64,000 bases of DNA from Trebonia sp963734665 (GTDB lineage Bacteria > Actinomycetota > Actinomycetes > Streptosporangiales > Streptosporangiaceae): positions 1-64,000 of the forward strand of contig CAVTIR010000009.1 of NCBI GenBank assembly GCA_963734665.1, given 5' to 3'. This document shows, piece by piece, positions 58,617 through 64,000 of this stretch (position 1 is its first letter; the number at the start of each line of letters is the position of its first letter). A model generated the notes under the pieces. That model was not told the origin of the DNA. It was given only the letters and a program-made list of their open reading frames with translations, and searched no databases. Made by a program: the position numbers and the translations under genes.

Positions 58617-59282
58617 GTGACACGGGTCATCGCTGGAGCAGCAGGGGGACGACGGCTAGGGGTGCCGCCGGGGACTGGAACCCGGCCGACTAGTGACCGG
58701 GCCAGGGAAGGGCTGTTCGCCTCGGTCACGTCTGAGCTTGGCGACCTCGGCGGCGTGCACGTCATGGACTTGTACGCGGGGTCTGGCGCGCTTGGCCTCG
58801 AAGCCTTGTCGCGGGGCGCGGCGAGCGTGCTGCTCGTCGAAGCCGACACCCGCGCCGCGGCGGTCGTTAAGGCGAACGTCAAGTCAGTGGGCCTGCCCGG
58901 TGCCACCGTGGCCGCTGACCGGGTGGAACGGCTGCTCGCTCGCGCGCGAGGGGAGCGGCAGCACCAGCGCGGCGACGGCTACGACCTGGTATTCGCCGAC
59001 CCGCCGTACGCGGTGACCGACGAGGCGGTGGCGAAGATGCTCACCCTGCTGGGAGACGGTTGGCTGGCCGACGGGGCGCTTGTCGTGGTAGAGCGTGCTA
59101 CCAGGTCGGGGCCGTTTGACTGGCCCCCCGGCTACGCTGGAGGCAAGTCGCGCAGGTACGGTGAGGCGACCTTCTGGTACGGCTGGTACGGCAGCGGCAC
59201 GGAAGCGGGGCACGCGGAGCAGTCGCGGGCAGCCGTGCCTTGGCCGTCGCTTGACGCGCCCGGCCGGGCGCATGAGGAGTGA
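58617..59282 (+). CDS. rsmD: 16S rRNA (guanine966-N2)-methyltransferase RsmD
   Basis: 221 residues from GTG. TRVIAGAAGGRRLGVPPGTGTRPTSDRAREGLF is the family N-terminus. The SAM motif is VMDLYAGSGALGLEALSRGA, and the catalytic N-methylase motif DPPY is in DLVFADPPYAV. It modifies G966 of 16S rRNA in the assembled 30S subunit. A C-terminal extension of about 30 residues (GTEAGHAEQSRAAVPWPSL) is lineage-specific. The stop overlaps the possible upstream coaD start, and recG-rsmD-coaD forms one operon, the standard actinobacterial order. Confidence 0.95.
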   Translation: MTRVIAGAAGGRRLGVPPGTGTRPTSDRAREGLFASVTSELGDLGGVHVMDLYAGSGALGLEALSRGAASVLLVEADTRAAAVVKANVKSVGLPGATVAADRVERLLARARGERQHQRGDGYDLVFADPPYAVTDEAVAKMLTLLGDGWLADGALVVVERATRSGPFDWPPGYAGGKSRRYGEATFWYGWYGSGTEAGHAEQSRAAVPWPSLDAPGRAHEE

Positions 59283-59287
59283 GTCGC

Positions 59288-59767
59288 GTGGCGCGGGTGG
59301 TATGCCCTGGTTCGTTCGACCCGGTAACGAACGGTCATCTGGACATCATCGAGCGGGCGGCTGGCCTGCACGACGAGGTGATCGTCGCCGTTCTCATCAA
59401 CATCACGAAGAAGACCCTGTTCACCGTCGATGAGCGGGTTGAGATGCTCACCGAGGTCACCAGGGGCTACGGCAACGTGCGGGTGGAGCGCTTCCACGGC
59501 CTGACCGTGGACTTCTGCATGGCGAACGGCATCAACATGATCGTGAAGGGCCTGCGGGCGGTCAGCGACTTCGAGTACGAGATGCAGATGGCACAGATGA
59601 ACTACCGTCTCGCCAAGATCGAGACGCTGTTCATGACGACCAACCCGCTGTACTCGTTCCTGAGCTCCAGCTTGATCAAGGAGGTCGCCAGGTACGGCGG
59701 GGACGTCAGCGGCCTGGTCCCTGAACAGGTCCTCGGCCGCCTGCACGCTCGCCTCGCCGAGGAGTAG
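59288..59767 (+). CDS. coaD: phosphopantetheine adenylyltransferase
   Basis: 159 residues from GTG 59288, preferred because GAGGAG (59273-59278) is 9 bp upstream; GTG 59279 would overlap rsmD but leaves no room for a ribosome-binding site. The nucleotidyltransferase signature VCPGSFDPVTNGHLDIIERAA includes the (T/H)xGH motif as TNGH; FHGLTVDFCMANG, IVKGLRAVSDFEYEMQMAQMN and TNPLYSFLSSSLIKEVARYGG complete the active site. It converts 4'-phosphopantetheine to dephospho-CoA. Confidence 0.96.
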   Translation: MARVVCPGSFDPVTNGHLDIIERAAGLHDEVIVAVLINITKKTLFTVDERVEMLTEVTRGYGNVRVERFHGLTVDFCMANGINMIVKGLRAVSDFEYEMQMAQMNYRLAKIETLFMTTNPLYSFLSSSLIKEVARYGGDVSGLVPEQVLGRLHARLAEE

Positions 59768-59857
59768 GCGGCCGCCGCGAACCTCAAGTTGGGAATAGCT
59801 GGCGGTCGCGGGTACGCTAATTCGTCGGCTAAGCAATCACCTACACGATAAACTGTG

Positions 59858-60517
59858 ATGTCCAGAGGAAACGGTAAATCAGTCGCGCGCGGGGTGCCCG
59901 GTGCACACGGCGAAGATGCGGGTCAGGCGGGTCAGGTGTCGGCAGGCAGCAAGCCAGTCAGTTCCCACGTCCGTGGTAGCGGTGACTTCGTGTTCGACAT
60001 GCGCGTGCTCGGCAAGGGGCCGGGCGAGTTCAGGGACGAGAAGCGGACGGCGTCTGCGCCTGACGGTCTCGGTTCTGGGCTAGTCTTGGTGCCTGCCGGC
60101 GGCGACGTGGCTCTCGACTTGCGGTTCGAGGCGGTCTCCGAGGGGGTGCTCGTCACCGGCTCGGCGGTCGCACCGCTGACAGGCGAGTGCGCGCGCTGCC
60201 TGGACCCGCTGACTTCCGCGGTGGAGGTCAGCTTCCAGGAGCTTTACCGGTACCTGCCGGACCCGGGTGAGGACGAGGACGACGGCGAGGAGCACTTCCT
60301 CGACGGCGACTTTCTTGACCTGGAGCCAGCGTTCCGCGATGCTGTAGTGCTCGCGCTGCCGTTGTCGCCGCTCTGTCAGGACGACTGCCCAGGGCTGTGC
60401 GCCGAGTGCGGCGCGAAGCTCGCGGACGTCGGACCGGACCACGGGCACGGCGACAAGGTAGACCCCCGCTGGGGTCTCCTCGCAAAGCTTGAAATCAACG
60501 ACCGAGTAGAAGACTGA
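59858..60517 (+). CDS. DUF177 (YceD) protein
   Basis: 219 residues from ATG 59858 (GTG 59855 also possible). The DUF177 domain covers about residues 40-205 with the conserved cysteines: VAPLTGECARCLDPL, LPLSPLCQDDCPGLCAECGAKL. The acidic centre (DPGEDEDDGEEHFLDGDFLDLEP) is typical. The protein is universally encoded upstream of rpmF in bacteria and is associated with 23S rRNA metabolism in plants and bacteria. The N-terminus has an extra 40 residues of Gly/Ser/Ala-rich sequence. rpmF follows 13 bp later. Confidence 0.93.
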   Translation: MSRGNGKSVARGVPGAHGEDAGQAGQVSAGSKPVSSHVRGSGDFVFDMRVLGKGPGEFRDEKRTASAPDGLGSGLVLVPAGGDVALDLRFEAVSEGVLVTGSAVAPLTGECARCLDPLTSAVEVSFQELYRYLPDPGEDEDDGEEHFLDGDFLDLEPAFRDAVVLALPLSPLCQDDCPGLCAECGAKLADVGPDHGHGDKVDPRWGLLAKLEINDRVED

Positions 60518-60530
60518 CAGGAGAGCCGAA

Positions 60531-60707
60531 GTGGCTGTTCCCAAGCGGAAGATGTCTCGCAGCAACACCCGCTCCCGCCGCGCGCAGTGGAAAACTGCCC
60601 CGGTGACGCTGGTCGAGTGCAGCAACTGCCACGCCCAGAAGCTGCCGCACGCAGCCTGCCCGACGTGCGGGACCTACCGCCGCCGGCAGGTCCTGAACCC
60701 GGCCTGA
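60531..60707 (+). CDS. rpmF: 50S ribosomal protein L32
   Basis: 58 residues from GTG 60531 with AGGAGAG upstream; too short for most ORF scans. VPKRKMSRSNTRSRRAQW is the family start, and the zinc ribbon is ECSNCHAQKLPHAACPTCGTYRRR with four cysteines. Part of the DUF177-rpmF-rnc operon; rnc starts 22 bp later. Confidence 0.97.
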   Translation: MAVPKRKMSRSNTRSRRAQWKTAPVTLVECSNCHAQKLPHAACPTCGTYRRRQVLNPA

Positions 60708-60729
60708 GCCAGCACGACTGGGAGCGCCG

Positions 60730-61605
60730 GTGAGCGGACGACGTAATGACGGGGACGGAACCGAGGCGGGAGACCCCGCCGAACTGTCGTGTGCTCTCGG
60801 CGTGCCTATCACCGCTGACACCCTTGAGCGTGCGCTTACCCACAGGTCGTATGCCTACGAGAACGGCGGCCTGCCGACCAACGAGCGGCTTGAGTTCCTA
60901 GGCGACTCGGTGCTGAGCCTGGTGGTCACGACCACCTTGTTCAACGAACACCCTGACCTGCCCGAGGGCCAGCTGGCGAAGCTGCGCGCCGCCGTGGTGC
61001 AGATGAACGCGCTCGCCGAGGTGGCCCGTGACCTGCGCCTCGGCTTGTTCGTCAAGCTCGGCCGAGGCGAGGAGGGGACTGGCGGCAGGGACAAGCCGTC
61101 GATTCTCGCCGACACGCTTGAGGCCGTGATCGGCGCGACCTACATCGACTGCGGGCTGGATTCCGCCAGCGACCTCGTCCACCGGCTCTTCGACCCGGTC
61201 ATCGCGCGTTCCTCGCTGCTTGGCGCGGGCCTCGACTGGAAGACGTCGCTGCAGGAGCTGACCGCCGACCGGAGCCTTGGCGTGCCTGAGTACATGGTCA
61301 AGGACAGCGGCCCCGACCACCAGAAGCTGTTCCGCGCCGTGGTCAAGGTAGGCAGCAAGGAACTCGGTGCCGGTGAGGGCCGCTCGAAGAAGGCAGCAGA
61401 ACAGCTCGCCGCCGAGGCCGCTTACCGCTCAATCACCGCGGAGAAAACAGAGGATCAAAATCACGTGGATCCCGAACGGGTTCCGCTCACTCCCGAAGCC
61501 ACACCCGTCTCTCTAGGCGGGGCGGCCACAGGAGACGACGAGCCCCCCGCGCTCCGCGACGCGGTCCCGCCCCAGCCAGCCTCCCCGGATCCCGCCGCCC
61601 CCTAG
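60730..61605 (+). CDS. rnc: ribonuclease III
   Basis: 291 residues from GTG. The RNase III catalytic domain (about 25-150) has the signature NERLEFLGDSVLSLVVT, with metal-binding Glu and Asp, and DKPSILADTLEAVIGATYID. The dsRNA-binding domain (about 165-235) reads WKTSLQELTADRSLGVPEYMV and GEGRSKKAAEQLAAEAAY. It cuts double-stranded RNA in rRNA processing and mRNA turnover. A 50-residue acidic, Pro-rich C-terminal tail is not part of the usual protein. Followed by a nested hairpin and mutM. Confidence 0.96.
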   Translation: MSGRRNDGDGTEAGDPAELSCALGVPITADTLERALTHRSYAYENGGLPTNERLEFLGDSVLSLVVTTTLFNEHPDLPEGQLAKLRAAVVQMNALAEVARDLRLGLFVKLGRGEEGTGGRDKPSILADTLEAVIGATYIDCGLDSASDLVHRLFDPVIARSSLLGAGLDWKTSLQELTADRSLGVPEYMVKDSGPDHQKLFRAVVKVGSKELGAGEGRSKKAAEQLAAEAAYRSITAEKTEDQNHVDPERVPLTPEATPVSLGGAATGDDEPPALRDAVPPQPASPDPAAP

Positions 61606-61616
61606 ACGCCCAGGGC

Positions 61617-61664
61617 ATGAATGTGCCATCGCTGTCGCTATAACGGCAGTAAGGGCACATTCAC
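61617..61664 (+). terminator. nested hairpin between rnc and mutM
   Basis: TGAATGTGCC (61619-61628) and GGCACATTCA (61655-61664) pair over 10 bp and enclose an inner stem CTGTCG/CGGCAG. It lies 14 bp after the rnc stop. There is no U-tract; it could be a partial terminator or an RNase III-type processing site. Confidence 0.5.
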
Positions 61665-61696
61665 GCGGTGGCGGTCTGGGGCAAACGGAGGTTGTC

Positions 61697-62986
61697 GTGC
61701 CTGAATTGCCGGAGGTTGAGACTGTTCGCGCCGGGCTTGAGCACCATGTCGTGGGGCGCACCGTCGCGACCGCCGAGGTCCTGAACCCGAGAGCGGTGCG
61801 CCGCGACCCCGCCGGGCCTGACGGGTTCGCCGCAGCGATGGCCGGCCGCACGTTCCTGCGCGCCGAACGCCGCGGCAAGTACCTCTGGTGTGCCCTGGAC
61901 GACGGCTGGGTTGCGCGCCCGATGGCAAAAACCGCCACCATATCGGGCCCGCAACCCAGCCATACCTCCCGGGAGGACGACCCCCCGTACCCCCCGACGG
62001 AGGCGCTCCTCGCGCACCTCGGGATGAGCGGCCAGCTCCTAGTCGGCGACCCGGACCTCCCGCTGTCGGCGCACGTCCGCGCCCGGTTCACTTTTACCGA
62101 CGGCGGTCCCGACCTGCGCTTCACCGACCAGCGCACTTTTGGCCATTTGATGTTGGTGGAACTCTGTGCTTCTCCTTCCCGCGGGGGGACGACCCCCCTG
62201 CACTCTGCTTCCCGCGGGGGGACGACCCCCCTGCACCCCCCGCGTATGGGAGGGCTTCGCCCCCCCATAGCCCCCCCACGGGAGGACGCGCAAACACCGC
62301 GCGCCCCCCGCACTGTGGCTGGGGTTAAAGATCAGTGGTTGCTGTCATCAGGCGGCCCACAACCCGGGCCGCCTAGCGCTGTGGCTGGGGTTAAGGATCC
62401 GTGGTTGGGGTCGGCAGGCGCCGCAGAACCCGCGGCGCCTAGCGCTGTGGCTGGGGTTAAACCGGCGGTGGTTGCTGGTGAGGATGTGGCTGCGGATGAA
62501 CCGGCGGTGGTGGCTGTTCGACCTATGCGTCTCGTGCCCGTGCCGATCGCGCATATTGCGCCCGACCCGCTTGAGGAGGCCTTCGACCCCAAGGACTTCG
62601 CGGCCCGGCTGGCCCGCAAGAAGACCCAGGTCAAGCGCGCGCTCCTCGACCAGTCGCTGATCAGCGGGATCGGCAACATCTATGCCGACGAGGCGCTCTG
62701 GCGCGCGAAGCTGCACTGGGCGCGGCCGACGGAAACCCTCAAGCGGACCGAGGTGTCCCGGCTGCTTGAGGCGGTCCACGACGTGCTGACAGAAGCGCTC
62801 AAGGCCGGCGGGACGTCCTTCGACGCGCTCTACGTGAACGTGAACGGGGAGAGCGGGTACTTCGACCGGTCGCTGAACGCCTACGGCAGGGAGGGCGAGC
62901 CATGCGGCCGCTGTGCCACCCCGATCCGCCGCGATGCGTTCATGAACCGCTCCTCCTACAGCTGCCCCCGCTGCCAGAAGTTGTGA
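61697..62986 (+). CDS. mutM: formamidopyrimidine-DNA glycosylase with repeat-derived insertions
   Basis: 429 residues from GTG with GGAGG upstream; normal MutM is about 280-290. All functional parts are present: PELPEVETVRAGLEHHVVGRTV (catalytic Pro1 and Glu2), RRGKYLWCALDDG (Lys), LLAHLGMSGQLL, the H2TH region LLDQSLISGIGNIYADEALW, and the zinc finger GEPCGRCATPIRRDAFMNRSSYSCPRCQ. Two in-frame insertions interrupt it: about 25 residues after LDDG (ARPMAKTATISGPQP...DDPPYPP), which is a family-A repeat, and about 115 residues after GHLMLVEL (RGGTTPLHSASRGGTTPLHPP, then three AVAGVK units), made of family-A' and another hairpin repeat. Both fall in loops, so the enzyme may still excise 8-oxoguanine. 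Confidence 0.92.
   Translation: MPELPEVETVRAGLEHHVVGRTVATAEVLNPRAVRRDPAGPDGFAAAMAGRTFLRAERRGKYLWCALDDGWVARPMAKTATISGPQPSHTSREDDPPYPPTEALLAHLGMSGQLLVGDPDLPLSAHVRARFTFTDGGPDLRFTDQRTFGHLMLVELCASPSRGGTTPLHSASRGGTTPLHPPRMGGLRPPIAPPREDAQTPRAPRTVAGVKDQWLLSSGGPQPGPPSAVAGVKDPWLGSAGAAEPAAPSAVAGVKPAVVAGEDVAADEPAVVAVRPMRLVPVPIAHIAPDPLEEAFDPKDFAARLARKKTQVKRALLDQSLISGIGNIYADEALWRAKLHWARPTETLKRTEVSRLLEAVHDVLTEALKAGGTSFDALYVNVNGESGYFDRSLNAYGREGEPCGRCATPIRRDAFMNRSSYSCPRCQKL
61906..62003 (+). repeat. family-A repeat inside mutM
   Basis: Arms 61906-61923 and 61942-61959 (CTGGGTTGCGCGCCCGAT and its complement, one mismatch) around spacer GGCAAAAACCGCCACCAT, followed by a core (CTCCCGGGAGGACGACCCCC, 61967 on). 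The reading frame of mutM passes through it without a stop. Confidence 0.93.
62166..62470 (+). repeat. family-A' and hairpin repeats inside mutM
   Basis: Two CCGCGGGGGGACGACCCCCC cores (62179 and 62212), then GGAGGGCTTCGCCCCCCC, as at 32625-32745. From 62311 a second unit, CTGTGGCTGGGGTTAA, occurs three times (62314, 62381, 62446). The first two are followed by hairpins AGGCGGCCC-ACAACCC-GGGCCGCCT (62352) and AGGCGCCGC-AGAACCC-GCGGCGCCT (62417), different stems with nearly the same loop. Confidence 0.9.
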
Positions 62987-63591
62987 CGCAAGCCAACGGC
63001 CCCGGCCACTGGGCGAAGGGACATTTCCCTCGCCTCGCCGGACGTCGGCCCGGCTCCCCACGGCGGACTCGGAGATAGTGGATCGGCGTGCACGCCATAG
63101 CGCGCACGCCGATCCACTATCCCTCCCTCGCATCGCGGGCTGCCCGGTATGCCCGGTTCCAGCCACGGCCGGCCGCCCGGCCCACAGGTCACCCTGGAAC
63201 ATGAAAATCCTGTAGCTTGCGTTGGTCGCGCTCGGCGTCAGCTAGCCCGGCATCCGAACAGGCCAGGGCATGATCGCGAAGCACAAGTTTGGCCGACGCG
63301 CTAGGTGTTCTGGGGAGTTCGCGGCGCTCAAGCACGTGAGGTCTGTCACCTTTGGCTGGCCCACTGGTAGGATTGGACCAGCAGAAAGGCCCCAGATGTA
63401 GGGGTTTTGTGCGTGCGATCGTTTGTTTGAGGGTCGCATCTTTGGTAAGATTGGGGACATAACGGGTGACAGGCTTCTCTCAACTTGACCTCTAAAGATC
63501 ATGGTGAGACCCTGTAACTGTTGCCCGCACGCACGGGCGTGCGGTTCACATTGTGCCCACTCTGGTCACTCAGTGTGGAGGACCTTTCATC
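62987..63591. other. intergenic region with family-B repeat and promoters
   Basis: Family-B copy 3 occupies about 63040-63190 (minus orientation): arms 63074-63091 and 63104-63121 pair perfectly over 18 bp (GATAGTGGATCGGCGTGC). Two extended -10 sequences, TGGTAGGAT (63365-63373) and TGGTAAGAT (63443-63451), mark probable promoters for the small gene at 63592. No other gene is supported. Confidence 0.65.
63040..63190 (-). repeat. family-B palindromic repeat, copy 3
   Basis: Perfect 18-bp arms at 63074-63091 and 63104-63121 with a 12-nt centre. Flanks shared with copy 2 in inverted orientation (GCCCGGTATGCCCGGTTCC on this strand matches GGAACCGGGCATACCGGGC near 47298). Confidence 0.88.
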
Positions 63592-63786
63592 ATGTCAAAG
63601 GCTCTATTCGGCCACGTCGGCGGTCCCGACCCGCGTATGGTCTCCGAAATGCGTCGTCTCCAGCAGCGTGTTCGCGACCTGGAAGCCGAGCTTGCCCGGC
63701 TCCAGAACGAGAACGATTCGCTTGCTGCGGGACTCACGCACGACGAGGACGTGCTCATTCTCGACCGCGAGCCCGCGCTCACCTGA
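63592..63786 (+). CDS. conserved small coiled-coil protein of actinobacteria
   Basis: 64 residues from ATG 63592, with GTGGAGGA 9 bp upstream. SKALFGHVGGPDPRMVSEMRR is a conserved opening, followed by an amphipathic helix with heptads (LQQRVRDLEAELARLQNENDSL) and an acidic end finishing EPALT. I recognise it as a conserved actinobacterial small protein without a known function; the coiled coil suggests self- or partner-assembly. Single gene, with likely own promoters upstream and a terminator 85 bp downstream. Confidence 0.8.
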   Translation: MSKALFGHVGGPDPRMVSEMRRLQQRVRDLEAELARLQNENDSLAAGLTHDEDVLILDREPALT

Positions 63787-63870
63787 CGATCTCAGGTAGC
63801 CCTGAATCCAGGGAAAGCGCTGCTCGGCCCGCTACCAGCGGGTCCGGTAAGGCAACCTCAGAAAACGAAC

Positions 63871-63896
63871 AAGGGACGCCCTTCCAGGCGTCCCTT
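63871..63896 (+). terminator. Rho-independent terminator
   Basis: AAGGGACGCC and GGCGTCCCTT form a perfect 10-bp stem with a CTTCCA loop, followed by AATCGTTTTG. It terminates the small gene at 63592. The remaining 100 bp of the window show nothing recognisable. Confidence 0.8.
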
Positions 63897-64000
63897 AATC
63901 GTTTTGTGACACGATTGCGCCCGTTATGGGTGGTATGCGGTGGTTCGGTGGTTCTTGGCTACGCAAGGTGTATTGCCGTGCGCGAAATCGCACGGCGCTT

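Overview
The window is from a high-GC Gram-positive bacterium of the Actinomycetota. GTG and TTG starts are common. The diagnostic genes are an NdgR/LtbR-like IclR regulator divergent from leuCD, cofC of coenzyme F420 biosynthesis, a split-alpha proton-translocating transhydrogenase (pntAa-pntAb-pntB), murT-gatD, GAF-ANTAR and XRE/DUF397 regulators, and the actinobacterial block thiL, rpmB, recG, rsmD, coaD, DUF177, rpmF, rnc, mutM. The genus cannot be resolved from sequence alone.

Layout. 1-8.5 kb is an accessory region ending at tRNA-Lys(CTT): a truncated LuxR-type ATPase regulator, several decayed genes (amino-acid permease, secreted beta-propeller protein, MOSC protein, DUF7002 protein, MFS transporter), a TMEM175-like channel gene that has run into a dead neighbour, a CGNR regulator and a tyrosine integrase beside the tRNA. 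8.9-14.9 kb holds a protein-tyrosine phosphatase, a two-component system, a small LuxR regulator and an LCP cell-wall ligase. 14.9-20.6 kb is bounded by tRNA-His and a 34-bp near-copy of its 3' end. It carries GAF-ANTAR, LysR and ANTAR fragments, a UBP zinc finger, and a coupled methyltransferase-murT-gatD operon. 20.7-24.4 kb has orn, an amidase-like protein, a membrane protein and the XRE/DUF397 pair. 24.9-32.5 kb has a CPBP protease-like protein, an IclR regulator with an amidase, a TrpB2-type synthase and a DUF4139 protein. 32.8-39.4 kb is a complete stressosome-type module (RsbR, RsbS, RsbT, RsbX-like, hybrid kinase, RsbU-like phosphatase, two STAS/anti-sigma partners) with no sigma factor beside it. 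40-43 kb is pntAa-pntAb-pntB. 43.8-64 kb is core metabolism and translation: ndgR, leuCD, HU, ddl, a Cys/Met PLP enzyme, gpsA, an acyltransferase, cofC, and thiL through mutM.

The most unusual content is a set of palindromic repeats confined to the right 40 kb. The main family joins a G/C-run core (GGGGGACGACCCCCCGTAC) to a hairpin with an almost invariant 18-nt spacer (CGCAAAAACCGCGATCGT or close variants) and arms of 11-21 bp that differ between loci yet stay self-complementary. Copies sit between genes, directly against start or stop codons, and in frame inside coding sequence: mutM carries two repeat-derived insertions, and the regulator beside leuC has lost its usual start and reads through three or four copies. 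A second family (ends GATAGTGGAT / ATCCACTATC) has three copies with covarying stems. These are the best candidates here for an undescribed mobile or structural repeat system.

Possible single-base frameshifts are noted in pntB and at the start of thiL. They could be real or assembly errors.
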